Shown in pieces: positions 11,831 through 25,307 of a DNA stretch of 64,000 bases (position 1 is its first letter; each line of letters opens with the position of its first letter). The DNA is from Torreya grandis (Eukaryota; Streptophyta; Pinopsida; Cupressales; Taxaceae): contig JARHVA010003525.1 of the NCBI GenBank assembly GCA_037957365.1, positions 53,501 through 117,500 on the forward strand, written 5' to 3'. The notes beneath the pieces are model-generated. The model saw only the letters and a program-made list of their open reading frames with translations. It made no database searches and was not told the origin of the DNA. A program made the translations under genes and the position numbers.

Positions 11831-14800
11831 TTTTGGTAGTAGCTACTGAGAGGGGGGGTGAATTAGTATACAACAATGAACATTCGATTTCAAAACCACT
11901 CCATCATACATCAACTTGATCTAACAACTTGAAAATGAAATCACATTCATCCAAATCATGAATAAGAGCATACAACACATCAACACATCATCTATGTGGG
12001 AAACCTTCTTGGGTAATAAAACCCACTCTCAAGCTTGCAAACACTTGGACTACTTGTCCTATAAGAAATTACAAACCAAAGACTGGTTAAGTCTTTTTGA
12101 CTAAGATTTAGTGAAACACCTATTCCACAAGGAGTGCTTACCCTTAAGATGATCAAGTCCTCTTGACCACCTATTGGTCAAGTCCTTTTGACCCAAATAC
12201 TTGATTAGGTCCTTTTGACCAAAGTCCTTTAGTGAAACACCTATTGCATAAGGAGCAACTACCCCTAAGGAAGATCAAGTCCTTTGGACCCTCCTATGAA
12301 GTGAACACCTCCATCTTAGAATTGATGTCTTCAACACTTGATGATGGATATTTGATTTTACAACCCTTGCAAAAACTCCCTCTCTATATCATATAGGCCT
12401 CTCACATAGGCATGACACAATATCTCTCTTTCTTCACTCAAACTACCCTCATATATACACTCAGACCTCTTTGCACATCTTCAATCTTCAAACCTACAAG
12501 ATCACTATTATGACATCAAAAATATGAATTATAAGTCATACACAGTCAAAAAACTTATCTACTCATCAACTCATCTAATAGTCACACTACCTATCCTCTC
12601 TTATTCACTTCAATGAATACTCCTCTCACACAAGCCTTGCACAAATCTAGAAACCATCTCATTTGGTTTCACTATTTATATAGCCTTCACGATTATCAAC
12701 ATCTTTATTGGAAATTAGGCATTCCTTAACCCTTAAATCATCTCTCACATCAAGACACAGCTTAAAACAATCTTCATAGGTTAACCACAACATCTATAGG
12801 TCACCCTTAAGAAGCTACACCTTTTAATTAGGTCCTTATAGCTCTTTTAGGTATCATGGAGACCTATTCACCTATTTATCACTTCATCAAGAAAAATAAG
12901 AACACAAGAACACTTTATAACTCATGGACCCATACCACATGGTCTATATGTCCCCTTTAAGTGCCAACATCCATCATAGTACTCTTTTAATAACCCCCAA
13001 TTAGCTCAAACACCTCTTTGTACACATAATCATTATGAATGAAAACATGGTTGACTTATAACCCTTTATTCATATTTCAAGTGATTTTTTGAACCTTAAA
13101 ATACATATATATCATCCTCATGGAGTCTAAAACATACTCCAATATCTAGTTCACCTTTAAACATCGAGATACCAACAAGCACAGCTCAAATCCCTTCTCG
13201 GGTTACTTATAGAACATGCACGAACACATAGTCAAATTTGAACCTAAATATATCTAACCATACACACTTCAAAAATTCAAATCTATATTTTTAGATGTAT
13301 TTTATATTCCTCTACAAATTTGATTTTAACACCATGAGCAAATTCAACATAGATCGAAAGATATAGCATAAAAATAGAGAACAAGTTTTTCCTTTACAAA
13401 CTTGAATATTTAAATCCAAATGGTTAAAGTTAAACATTGGTCACTTAAAACACATCTTGTGCCTTCACATCTTAGATTAATCATGCACTTTCAATCTTCT
13501 TCAAACTTTAACTCATAGTGTGTCACAGCCCAAATGTTAAACTTCAAACACTTAGCATCATCTCACTTCTTCCTGACATCCTAGAATAAACACGCTCCAT
13601 CAATATCCTATACGTAGCTCAAAATTTATTTGTCTTAAAAATTAGACACTTTTAACTCATTTTTATCAATAAACATTTTTTATCTTGATTATTACGAATA
13701 CCCATTCATTGTTATTTTTAGAAGTAGCTCAGTCTTTACCTCTACCTATCGTTAAGCAACTATCACTTTGACCTCTTTGACTCAATACACACTATTAGAT
13801 CAAACTATATGATTTCCCATGAACCATTGGATCTTTATTTGGTCCTGATATTTATCTCTTTCAAAATATACTAAGTATGGGAACTATTTCAATCTACTTG
13901 GAAGGCCAACTTTGGACCTCAATAACTTTTGTTGCGCTTAGATTCATGATCTAAAATTTGGACCATACGATCACCTCACATAGAATAATCCAAAAATATA
14001 TCAATATTATCCTAAAAAAGTTTCTTGTGAAAGATATAACTCTATTAATCTCTGTACTCTTTTTTTTCTACCACATAGCCAACTATACCTTGAACTACTT
14101 AGAAGGCCAAGTTTGCACATGCATATATTTTGATGTGCTTCATTGCATGACCTAAACTTAGCACATAGAAACTAGGCAAAAAAAAATAAACAAATGCATA
14201 TGATCAAATTATTTTTAAACTACCACACATGTGAAATATGACTACATCAAAATTCCTACTCAACTTTTCTTGCCACATGTATGGGAAAACATTATCAAAC
14301 TACCTGGAAGCCCAACTTTTTACTTACACATATTTTGTCATGATTAGTTGCATGACCTAAGATTTAGCACATAATATATTATCTCATATTTAAATTCATA
14401 CATATATAAATATTCTCCTAAAACTTTCATACATGTGAGATATGATGTCACCAAACTACTTATTCGGCTCTATTTGAACATAGAAAACATTGTCAAAATG
14501 CTTAAGAGCTCAAATTTGCACACACATATATTTAGTTGTTATTCATCATATGAATTTATGCATGGACCATATAAAATTGGGACTAATGTGATCACAACCA
14601 TATTACCAACTCCCCCTGACTCATCCACATGTGGAAATTATGATGTCATCAAACTACCTACTCAAATTTTCTACCATTGGACCCAAAATGTATAGATGAA
14701 AACTATGGACTACTAGAAGAATTCCACATATGTACACAAGAAATAAATGCATCCTTGACCTTTTATACGACCTATTTCACAATATTAATACTTAAAACTC

Positions 14801-14973
14801 TTCTAATCATCTCTAAATAGTCAAACTCTAAAGATCAACTAAGCCTACTTCAAGCATACTAGGATAAGCATATTGCACACTTTATCATTATCACTTAGAA
14901 TGTCAAGGATATTCATCCACCCACATGGAAACCTATATTAAATAACCATAAAATCATTAAAAACTCTCCAATA
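11831..14973 (-). repeat. Element C left LTR (3' LTR)
   Basis: About 3.14 kb, matching 18371-20550 and then 27302-28226. A TATA-like box reads CTATATAAATAG on the minus strand at 12672-12683, with a counterpart at 19202-19213. Near the PBS-side end the LTR has GAGAGGGGGGGTGAATTAG, a motif it shares with element F. The frames at 13958-14155 and 14435-14695 are LTR sequence without domains. Confidence 0.85.
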
Positions 14974-14986
14974 ATCTCCCCTTTTT
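14974..14986 (-). other. Element C polypurine tract
   Basis: Reads AAAAAGGGGAGAT on the minus strand directly before the LTR start TATTGG. A purine run of this kind next to the 3' LTR is typical of plant copia elements. Confidence 0.75.
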
Positions 14987-16960
14987 CATTGATGTCAACA
15001 ACCATCATAAAATAATATATAGTTCATCTTCCTTCTCTTTTTTCAAGCACTCTCACAATAGGAACTTTCTCCCCCTTTGACATAATGAAAAAGTGGGAAC
15101 CAAATAATCTTGAAAACTTAAAAATACTACAAAAAATATAATACCATATTATAAATATATTACAAACTCCCCCTTACCTTAAGCCTACCTCTTCTTGCAT
15201 TGACATCTTCTTCTTACTCCATGCCAACACTCTCTTCAACCAAGCACTACAACGAATGAATAAAGAACACACAAAAGTAATTAAATATAATGGAACACAC
15301 CAAGAAACATTTTATATGGACTCCCTTTAATATTTTTTATCAATTTCACCTCTTTATCATATTTATATCTCTACACACCATGAAGAACCACCATATAGGC
15401 TTACTAGCCTTCTATCTCAAGCTACCACAAGGACCACCTACAATACTTCATGCAACTCACGAAATATGAAACATAATTTAAACTAACCTAAAAAATCTCA
15501 TTTAAATACACATACCTTTCTCTTTTGGATAAACTAAACACAAAGCACTCTTCTTCTCACTAGGCCTATATAGACTCTTTGTAGCCCTACCTGGAACTTG
15601 TAGAGCCCACAATTTTTAGTAGATTCACCTTCAAGACCTAAAAATTCATATCTAAATATTTATCGTATGCCCCTTCAAGCACACAAATTTTTATCACCTA
15701 GATAATCCTCTAAAAAATACTTCCTTCACAAACCAACTTACCAATTAGGCCTCCATCTTGACAAAAACATGAATAATTTGACAACCAAAAACCTTCAAAT
15801 CTCTATGAAGATTAATTTGGTAACCCATTTGGCCAATTAAACTTTTTAATAAGCCTCATACTTTAATTCATAAGGAAAACCAATTTTATAGCATAGCCCA
15901 AAACCCTAGTATCTCAAAACAAATAAGGTCAACCCAGCACCTTTCGGTCAATGCATACTTCTAAAAAAATTATTTCACACCTGAAGATAACCAACATACA
16001 CCTATAGACCAAAATATGATCCTCCACACCTTTTTGAATGTATACTTTGTATACCATGGATTTTGACATATAACAAGAAATATAAACTTGAGAGCACACA
16101 AAAACCTCCAAAAGGCTCAAGCAGGATCATCAAAACACAAAACCACCTCTCCACATCATATCTTCCACTTGGACATGCCTACTCCAATTCTTGAAGAACA
16201 CCAAAAAATTGAAAGACAAGAACTAAAAAAAATCTCCGTACTCTTAAGACTTCTTGATCCTTGGATATATTTTCTTACAGAACTCACAAGCTCTCTTTGC
16301 TCATGCATGAAGATTTATTACCTTGTCAAAACATATGACTTGGTTTGATTAAGTTATCATATCTATCTTCTTGAATTCACAACTATAGTATAAATTTTCA
16401 CTCTTCTATCATGACAAGAACATCTCACATAGTCTCCCTTAACTCCATGTTTTACATAGATCATGAGATCTTCAACACATCTTCAAATACTATCCAATCA
16501 TAGTCAATACTTATATAAAGACACCTCATCTTTAGAACACTATAAATTTCCATGGCATACACAACTGTTAAATAAGCCTTTAACAGGATTAACAAGGTAT
16601 ATAACATAGACCTAAAAGAGATGCCTTCAACTTATAGGCTCACCTGGTATCTACCACAAACTGATATGTAGATAGATATTTTAAACTCACCTTTTTTTCA
16701 TACGTTCTCATCAAATAATATCTTATAGCCACCAAGCTTCCTCTTACTGACAAGTGTCTCCTTAAAACCTAGATAGAGACACCCCTTTGACATATAGAGA
16801 ATAAAAGTCCCAAAACTTAGGAGACTCCCATATCTCCATACCTTTCTCTATCTTGCAATCCTCCCTCATCATCTAATTGATTTTTAATAGATGCTTGACT
16901 TCTTTCTTTGCTTCAGATTTGTCAATAAATGTTGACAACATAAACTCTTTATTTTCCTTT
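14987..16960 (-). other. Element C interior, 3' part without recognisable domain
   Basis: About 2 kb between the zinc-knuckle region and the PPT, where an intact copia element would have protease, integrase and RT. I searched by eye for DSGA, TDNGGEF-type, YVDD and KDWA-type motifs on both strands and saw none. The open frames at 15929-16120 (minus) and 16088-16348 (plus) have no family resemblance. Confidence 0.5.
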
Positions 16961-17640
16961 TTTATTATCATGGCAAACAAACCATCCTTGGTTTCAAACT
17001 GACCTCTCTTGACAAACTTAGGTTTTCAAACCCATGTATGACCTCTTCGTTGCACACTAGGAGCTCCATACACCTTTTTTTTTTTTTTGAGCACTCATTC
17101 ATCTTGTTCTTGTCATATCTAGCAATGTGACCAACTTTATGACATTTGAAACAAATAAGATCATTCATGCCTTTTGCTTGATGATTATTGTGATCTTCCT
17201 TGTCTATATAGATAGAAGACAAATTATATATCTTCTTCATATTTTATTCCTTCTTTACTATAGCAGTCAGTCCACCTTGATCATGATTATCCTTCATAGT
17301 CTTTGGCCTCAATACCATTGAGTGAATTTTAGGAGAATCTTTCTTCTTGTCAAAACTTGAGTTCATCTTCAAATTATTCTTATAGAATTTGGAAATATGT
17401 CCTACTTTATTGCAACTTTAGAAAACAATATCATTCAACATACCTCTTGACTAATCTAAGATATGATTTCTCCAAGACCAATTACTTATTCTTCCAAGGC
17501 TCCATGAGAACTCATTCTTGACTAACTTCCTTCTATAGTCTTTAGCTCTATGGTCATACTTATTACATGTATAACAATGACCATGGAATAAACTAGCATA
17601 CCTTGAAGCATTTACTTATCTAATATACCTTCTTGCATTG
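16961..17640 (-). pseudogene. Element C Gag: zinc-knuckle region
   Basis: Three degenerate CCHC-type knuckles occur in succession on the minus strand. At about 17600-17560 CYTCNKYDHRAKDY has C-x2-C-x4-H and lacks the last Cys. At about 17420-17380 SCNKVGHISKFY is missing outer cysteines. At about 17160-17110 CFKCHKVGHIARYDKN again has the first three ligands and has lost the last Cys. The nearest open frame is 17240-16968. Such knuckles in Gag bind element RNA. Repeated knuckles separated by basic spacers resemble one group of plant copia Gag proteins, also seen in element F. All copies are broken by stops. Confidence 0.6.
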
Positions 17641-18340
17641 TTTTCAAAGCTTGCATTCTCTTTGACATACTCAATCTTCTCATGCTTCTTTTCAAGTTTA
17701 TCCAATTTGACTACAATAAGCTCATGTTGACTCTTCAAGGACCCTATCTCAATATTTAGCTAAGTGTACTCATCTTCTCTTGATTTTAGATTTACATTTG
17801 TAGTCCTTAAATGATCCTTAAGAATATTTATCTTCTCTTCATCCTCTTTGGCCTTGTTGGTCATGTCTTTCAATCTATATGCTTACACTTCAATAAAGTT
17901 GATCTATTCTTAATACTTATTTTCTTTTTTTTTTGACATGCCTAACAAACTTCCCTCAAGAGAACTGAATTGTGATTCAAGACCTTTGAACATATTCCTC
18001 ATTTTATGATTCCTCTTTTTATACTCCTTTAGTTCACTAAGTGCACTAATGATCTCAACTTCTAGATCAACTTCTTCTTTCTCATTGTCATCTTCTCTAC
18101 TATTATGGCAAGTTTATTTGTCAAACATGATGTCTTTTTCTTTTGAACACAAACTTATCTTGGTATCTACTACCTAAACCTTGAGATCATTAATAAAATT
18201 ATCATCCTCTTTATCATCTTTCTTTAAAGTACATATATGCTCTTCAAGTTCCTTGATCATAGCCTTCCACTATTGATTCTCTTTCTTCAACTATTTAGCC
18301 ATCTTTGTAACAACTCAATATCTCCTTCAATATATTAAAC
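17641..18340 (-). pseudogene. Element C Gag: coiled-coil region
   Basis: Read on the minus strand, this stretch is rich in Lys, Glu and Leu, with heptad-like runs such as KELEEHICTLKKDDKEDD near 18260-18200 and LESQFSSLEGSLLGM near 17980-17935. In related copia elements a long coiled coil lies between the N-terminal Gag fold and the knuckles and helps particle assembly. The N-terminal UBN2-type Gag fold seen in F is not recognisable here. Many stops are present. Confidence 0.5.
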
Positions 18341-18356
18341 TTATTCCAAAGGACAT

Positions 18357-18368
18357 GCTCTAATACCA
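18357..18368 (-). other. Element C primer-binding site
   Basis: TGGTATTAGAGC on the minus strand, one mismatch from the initiator-tRNA-Met site TGGTATCAGAGC. It lies two bases from the LTR end at 18371. Confidence 0.85.
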
Positions 18369-18370
18369 AG

Positions 18371-20550
18371 TATTGGTAGTAGATACTAAGATGGGGGTGA
18401 ATCATAATACAACAAGGCACATTAAATTTCAAAACCATTCCATCATACATTAATTTGATCTAGCAACATAAATATGAAAGCACATTCATCTAAAGCATGA
18501 ATAAGAGTATATAACACATCATCTACATTAAAAACCCTTTTGGGGAATAAAACCCACTCTCAAGCTTGTAAACACTTGGACTACTTGTCTTATAAGAGAT
18601 TAAAAACTAGAGACTGATTAATTCTTTTTGACCAGGATTTAGTAAAACACCTATTCTACAAGGAGAACCTACCCTTAAGATGATCAAGTTCTCCTGACCA
18701 CCTATTGTTCAAGTCCTTTTTACCTAAAATCTTGGTCATGTCCTTTCAACCAAATTACTTTAGTGAAACACCTATTTCACAAGGAGAAACTACCCTTAAG
18801 GAAGATCAAGTCCTTTAGACCCTTTTATGAAGTGAAAACCTCCAACTTAGAACTAATGTCTTCAACACTTGATGATGGATCTCTAATTTTTTAAACCCTA
18901 CATAAACTTCCTCTCTATCTCATATAGGCCTCTCACATAGGCATGCCATAATCTCTCTCCTTCACTCAAACTACCTTCATATATACACTCAGATCTCTTT
19001 GCACATCTTTAACCTTCAAACCTACAAGAGCACTATTACGACATCATAAATATGACCTAAAAGTCATACACCTAGTCAAAAATCTTATCCACTCATTAAC
19101 TCATCCAATAGGCACACTACCTATCCTCTCTTCTTCACTTTAATGCATACTCCTCTCACACAAGACTTGCACAAATATAGAAACCATCTCATTTCGTTTC
19201 TCTATTTATAGATCCTTCATGATTATGAATATCTTGGTAAGCCATTAGGCATGCCTTAACCCTTAATGTATCAATACATGGTTCAAAACAATTTTCATAG
19301 GTCGGCCATAGAATTTATGGGTCACCCTTAAGTAGCTACACCTTTCAATTAGGCCCTTTTACCTCTTATAGGTCTTATGGAGACCTATTCAGCCATTTAT
19401 CACTTAATCAAGCAAAATAAGAACACAATAACATTTTCCAACTCATGGACCCATGTCACATGATCTATAGGTCCATTTTAAGTGCCAACATCCATCATAT
19501 CACTCATTTGTTAACCCCTGATTATCTCAAACACCTCTCTGTATACACCATCATTATGAATGAAAACATATTCAAATTCTAACCCTTTTTTCATACTATA
19601 TATGATTGTTCAAACCTTAAAAATTCATGTAGATGGTCCTCATGGAGTCTACAACATACTCCAATATCTAGTTCACCTTTAAACATCGAGTTACCAATAA
19701 GCACAGCTCAAATACCCTTCTTGGGTTAATTGTAGAACATACAAGAACACACAGTAAATTTTAAACCTCAATATATTTGATTGTACACACTTTCAAATCT
19801 TCAAATCTATATTTTTATATGCACCTTAGACTCCTCTAGAAATTTTCTTTTTACACTATCAACAAATTTTTTACAGATCGAAAGATATAGCATAAAAATT
19901 GAGTGTAGGTTTTTCTTTCATAAATTTGAATATTTAAATCCAAATGATTATATTCAAACTTCAGTCACTTAAAACACATCTCATGCCCTCACATCCTAGA
20001 TTAATCATACACCACTTATCTTCTTCTAACTTCAACTCATAGTGTGCCACTACCCAAAAATTAAACTTTGAACTCTTGGCATCATCTCATTTCTTCCTAA
20101 AATCCTAGAATAAACATGCTCCATCAATCTCTCATATGTGGCTTGATCTTTATTTTTGTTAAACATTGGAAAATTTAAAATCATTTCCCTCAATATGCAT
20201 CATTGATCTTGATTAGTATGAACACCTACTCACCATCAAATCTTAGAAGTAGCTTAGTCTTTACCTCTACCTATCATTAAGCAAATATCACTTTGACCTA
20301 TTTGAATTGATACACACCATTAGATCAAAATTTATGATCACCCTTTAACCATTGGATATTTATTTTGTCTTGATCTTTATCTCTTGAAAAATTGACTATG
20401 GGAACCATTTCAATCTACCTAGAAGGCCAAATTTTGACCTCGATAACTTTTGTTGTACTTAGATGAATGATCTAAAATTTAGACCATATAATCTCCTCAC
20501 ATAGGATAATCTAACCATATATCAATATAATATTTTAACCTTTTAATGTG
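18371..20550 (-). repeat. Element C right LTR (5' LTR), first part
   Basis: Matches 11831-~14035. Element B interrupts it at 20551; it resumes at 27302. The join is clean: the sequence before B and after B aligns to the continuous left LTR around 14010-14045. Confidence 0.85.
20546..20550. repeat. Element B target-site duplication, left copy
   Basis: ATGTG, repeated at 27302-27306 directly after the right end of B. Confidence 0.9.
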
Positions 20551-22543
20551 TGTTGGTTGAATATTTTGTCAATCAGTGTATTGATAAACAAAATAGGTTT
20601 GATTAGCCAAAGTAAGAAGATTAGTCATCGAAATGTGTAGTTTTACCACATCAGAAAGACACTAATCTCTCCTCTCATCAAGGGGAGGTTACATGTAGGT
20701 ATGTTATATATATATATAGTAAATAATACTCATGGGTAGGATAAACCATCCATCTCTCTTTCTTCAGAGATGATGCATGTGGATCAAAGGAAAAACTCAT
20801 GGGAAATGATAGACAGTTCTCCTCTTCTTTCAGAAGTACTATTTAGCAAACCACAAGAATACTCCTGGTAGCAACAACAAAATGTAGCAAAGGAAGTAAT
20901 AACCAGCAAATCGAGATGCATCACAAAGTCTTCACCTGGATTGCTCAAGAGTAAGATACGAAGGACAATGAGGGCACAAAGTCCCCTCAAGGTCCTTTAC
21001 ACATAAATGAAAATAAAACACACTAAAGGCAATTATGGGGGCACAAAGTCTCTCCACAGTTGACTGTTTAGGACACCTTCTTAACTGTTGTCACTAATTT
21101 TGCTTGTTGAAATAAAGGAATAGAAGATATATTGAAGAAAAAGACATAAGAACAATTTCCTCAATAACAAAGATATTATAGCATAAAGTCTAAAAAACCA
21201 CTTGCTTTCTTATTCCAGTAACAAAATATGATCGGCAATTTGAGCTCAAAGTCTCAGTAATGCCTTACAATTTGGGCAGAGTTTTGTTCTAATTGTCAAA
21301 AAAGAGATCTCTATTACAATAGAAGAGATTCCCTTATATAGCCTTTTCAAGAAGGACTCAGGAATAGTAATACAACATTTTGCATTGGAATCTATTAAGA
21401 AGACATGCTGGAACTTAGGGGCATTTTACCCATTTGATTTTATCAATGCAGGGAAACAAGTCGTGCTTATTGAAAGTTTGTAACTTTCAATGTCCAACTG
21501 GTGATCTGATCTTATCTTCATCATTCCTCCTTTTTCAGTTAATTGAATTGGGTCCTAGATTTAGTTTGTTGTTTTTTTCCTTCTCCACTTTCTACTAGTC
21601 TTGGCCTTGAAATTTGTGAATGTATTCTGGTCTGTATGTTTAAAGGATCAAGGGCTAGTTCACTGTGTTAAATTTGACATTTTCAGGCACGTCATTCCTT
21701 AGTCTTCTTTTGGCTTTCTGCTTGGTATTTTTCCAGATTGGACTTGCCCTTTTGGGCCTTGAGGAATGACCCATTTTGAGTCAGAATAGCCTCCCGCAAG
21801 GATATCTATCCTTTGGGCAGTCTTTAAATGGCCTTTTCGGCTTCTTTGGGTGACCCTTTGGATATTCCCCTAGGCTTTTCTTACACTTCTTCTCGTGAAC
21901 ATTTTCCCTGAGGAAAATTCCCATAGACAAAAGTCTAGAGAACCAATTTTAAATGCCTTAAACAAATTTGAAAGAATTACCTTTCGGCTTCCTTGAAAAT
22001 GACCCTTTCGAAGAGTGCTTTTATCGATTAAGTGTCCTTCACAAGGGTACTTGTCCTTCAAGAAGCTTCCTTTTGCATTGAACCGCCCCTTTGAACTTTG
22101 GTGATGAACCAAGACATTGAACCAATCGGTTGAACCAAAAATGGTTCAAGCCAATGGTCCAAGCCGATGGTTCAATTTGAATGAACCGAGCCGATGAACT
22201 AAGCATTAAATCAAACATTGAACTTGCCTTTGAACCATGTGACGTTAAGCCTTTTTGTTGAACCAAGATGTTGAACCAATCATTGAACCAAGTTTAGAAA
22301 CTGATTCTTTTGATTGAACCCATCTATAGAAGTCGTGAAGCTCATTGAACTTGTAGAAATGACCCTGTTTGCAGAGTCCATAGATTTAAGCCTGTAGATT
22401 CCGTAGATTTTTGAAAAGCTTGAAAAATGAGGAATTTGAATGCCCAAGACAAATTTGGGGAAGGGAAGAGATAATTTTGGTCTGTAGGACCAAAATAATT
22501 CAAATGTTGTCCCAAAAATAGCTGATATTTTTGGGGAACAATA
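20551..22543 (-). repeat. Element B left LTR (3' LTR)
   Basis: Near-equal in length to 25308-27301, with scattered substitutions (about 4 in 60 in a segment I compared). The TATA-like box CTATATAAGG is at 21332-21341. A TA-dinucleotide run at about 20704-20719 is longer in the other copy. The frames at 21870-22578 are LTR sequence. Confidence 0.92.
22100..22330 (-). repeat. TTGAACC/GGTTCAA repeat cluster in B left LTR
   Basis: Eight to ten copies of TTGAACCA or its complement TGGTTCAA occur in about 220 bp. One pair forms a perfect hairpin at 22130-22149: stem TTGAACCA, loop AAAA, stem TGGTTCAA. The cluster lies in U3, upstream of the TATA-like box. It is repeated at about 26865-27075 in the right LTR, where the same hairpin at 26901-26920 keeps both stems and has a loop change to GAAA. 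Confidence 0.8.
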
Positions 22544-22599
22544 ACTGGCTCCAGTTGGGGAACTTCTATCAATTGCAAAAAGAATTGAAAGGAGTAGAA

Positions 22600-23050
22600 T
22601 CCAAAATCTCTAGTGCCTTCATGTGTACCATTGGGTTACGGAGTCATGCTACCCAAAAATGAAAGGCTTCAAAAATGGAAACAAATAAAATAAAACAAAA
22701 TTAAAAACTATACAAATATACATGTATACATATGCAATAATCTGATACTTAAAGAGTTGAAGTGTTTCAGATGCTGCCCATTATGAGACAATGATAATGG
22801 CATCCCATCCTGATAAACCAAAAAGAAACCATTTTGTCCCCAAAATCGGTGACGGGTGAATGGAACTCTCCACCAGGAAACCAATTTTCTGTGTCTTCCT
22901 CTTGGCCTTTTCTTCTTGTTGTTCCAAGGCAGGATGTGGTCTTCAAACTAGAAACCATAACTCCTTTCTCTCTTGGTGAAGGATTCCTTTGCCTAATTTT
23001 GATTTACAGCAGCATGGTCCATTACCATAATTGGTTTTTCTTTTGATTTA
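22600..23050 (-). pseudogene. Element B integrase-tail-like segment
   Basis: On the minus strand, in one frame with a single stop, about 22970-22755 reads KKKRPRGRHRKLVSWWRVPF, later FWGQNGFFLVYQDG, and ends NGQHLKHF. This resembles the C-terminal module of Ty3 integrases, which carries a G-P-Y/F-like block and often closes with NG..LK.(Y/F). The same block ends element A's ORF. It follows directly on Gag sequence, with no pol between, so it seems to be a relic of a deleted pol gene. The call is from motif shape alone. Confidence 0.5.
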
Positions 23051-23052
23051 GT

Positions 23053-24955
23053 CTAGCACATGATTGGATTGTCCACATTAAACTCCTGATAAACTATCAG
23101 CATAGCATCTCCTTTGATGTGAAGGAGTTTGACTTCTTCATCTTGAGCAATCTTCAATCTGAGCAACAGAGATTTGCATCCAGCTATGTTGAAGGTGTTG
23201 TTGACTTGCAAATTGTATGAAGGAAGAATATTTCCTTGAGGAGATATCAACACAGTCCCAAATTCCTCATTGGTGGAAGAATTGTTGTCATCATCAGAAG
23301 CTAATCTCTTATCAGATTTCTCTTCATTAGAGATGGAAGATCCTTCCTTGTTTATACTGCACCCTACTAATTCTTTTGATACCTTTTTTGGATCAAATCC
23401 TGAATTACCAGCTATAGGAATTTCATCAGCTGAGACATGAGCATCCTCTGTGGTCAATAAGTAATTACCCCTACCTAAAGGCTCAAACAGAATTTGAGCT
23501 GTAGGGGCCAATGTTTGGGTGACCACAATTTTTACCTCAGACATGTCTGCACTTGGTTCTCCATCAATGTCCAATTGTTCAAGAGTGGCTTGTAGGGATT
23601 CAAACTCAGTCATCTAAATTTTGGATTTCTTGACATGATTAATCATTTCAAATGACTAGAATGGGCTTGGAAGAGAAGATGGGAGTTCATCCTTTTAATT
23701 TTTGAGAGGGGGAGGACTAGTTTGTGAAGCTGAAGTAGAAGGTGTAGAGATGTTCGATGTACTTAATTCTTTGGTAATCACCAAGTCCTTTAATTAAAAA
23801 GGAAGAGGGGTTCTCTGCTCAGCAATTGAAATTACTGGTTGGGGTTGCTCCTCTATCTTCTCTTTGTCAACCTACTGGGCTGACTGATTCTGGGACTAGG
23901 TGAATACTATGTATGATCCTTTGATTGCTTCACCTTCACTTCTAGATTCATCCTGGTAATTCAGGAAACCAATGTGGGAGTCACCAGCTGATTCTTCTAG
24001 ATCTTCCCTAAAGAGATTAGCACCATTTTCTTACTCTAACTCAGGTTGGAAATAGGAAACATGCTCTGTTTCTAGATATCCAACTACCGAGTTTGTTGGA
24101 GGTGCTTCAAAGGTAGGATTCTTCTATGGAGGAAGAATATGATTTTGTTGTCCTTGACTTTTGGCAATGTTGCCTTGATATGGTTGATTAGGTAATGTCC
24201 TCCTTGATATATCTTTATATAGAGGAGCAGAAAACATACTTTGTGCCATTTGCCTTTTCAAGGCTAGCAGTTCATTTGCTAACTTTTGTACCATTGGATC
24301 AGTGGTGACTGTGGGTGAGTATTCAAAAGATGAAGAGGGTTTAGCTCTATTAGGATCTCTCCTTATCTTTCCTACCAAAATAAGGTCATCTTTTAGCTCA
24401 GTAGCCAAGTCTTGAGCAACCTCAAGGTCTATGTGTCTAGCTCATCTCAATAGAAAACTCACTTCATGCAGCTGTGAGTTGATGAAGAAACACATGAGAT
24501 TTTGAGGTGTCAGTTGGGCGATCATGGGAATCTTGTGCCTCAGCTTGTTGAACTTGGAAATGAAGTCCCTTATAGGTTCATGGGGCTCCTTCTTCATCTG
24601 TGTGAGCTGGGCCAACAAGGCATGTGCATCTTCTGTGGGCTTGAATCTTGCTTCAAACTTGGCTTTAAGTGTATCCCAGTCAGTCACTGATCTAGCTTAT
24701 AGATGGTAAAACCAGTCTATAGCAGCATCTTGTAGTGTGTCCACAAAAAGCCTGACTTCCACGTCTTCAAATTCCACCCCTATCACACCACAGGATATGG
24801 TGAAGGCTACATTGTGTTCATCAGGGTGGACTCTTCCATCACCAGAGAATTTTGGAAAATTATTCCTTGAACTGAGTGGTAGCTCATGTAGAGGTGGAGT
24901 CAAGTTGAGTGGGCCAAAAGAGTTACCCCAAGGGCCTCAAACTTCCATGATCTAA
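23053..24955 (-). pseudogene. Element B Gag, protease-deleted and broken
   Basis: The Gag core at 24903-24442 (pieces ending near 24697 and 24442) includes NFPKFSGDGRVHPDEH, then a TDWDTLKAKFEARFKP stretch and RDFISKFNKLRHKIP. These align block by block with A's ORF. The piece 24408-24124 continues it. The last piece, 23613-23053, begins MTEFESLQATLEQLD and passes after about 14 residues into VVTQTLAPTAQILFEPLGRG. In A the same two blocks are separated by about 175 residues that hold the DSGA protease. B has therefore lost the protease in a deletion that keeps the frame. Stops elsewhere break the ORF. The first conserved Met, near 24950, corresponds to A's Met63. Confidence 0.75.
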
Positions 24956-25284
24956 TTATGAACAATAGGGATAACACATCTGAGTGGAGTTGCCAGATTA
25001 TAAGACAAAAATGGAAAATAAATTGGCCCTACTTCAGCTTAAAGCTTGAGGCTTCAAACTGTGCTTTCTTTCCCAATAGCTCTAATTTTGCAGAGTAGAT
25101 AATATAATGGAGATGGATGAAAATGGAGATGGATGAAAATGGTAAGGCTATAAATGGATAATGTGTAAGACATGAAATGGAGTTGCCAAAGTCTGTCATG
25201 GATAAGGTTATAATGATAATGGGTTATATAGGTGATGTTTCAATCTAAAACTTGAGCTTCCAAATTGCACGATATTATGTATAT

Positions 25285-25302
25285 TCCCTAGCGGAGTCAC
25301 CA
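25285..25302 (-). other. Element B primer-binding site
   Basis: TGGTGACTCCGCTAGGGA on the minus strand, two differences from A's TGGCGACTCCGCTGGGGA. From memory this resembles the tRNA-Arg-type PBS reported for Tat/Ogre elements. It lies five bases from the LTR. Confidence 0.7.
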
Positions 25303-25307
25303 AAAAC

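Noticed and set aside
13958..14155. Possible small gene in C's LTR
   Set aside because: Not kept in the partner LTR copy, where element B interrupts the same sequence, and without a domain.
22100..22330. GGTTCAA motifs resembling the tRNA/SINE B box
   Set aside because: No A box at the right distance, no cloverleaf, and the motif occurs in both orientations as part of a repeat cluster.
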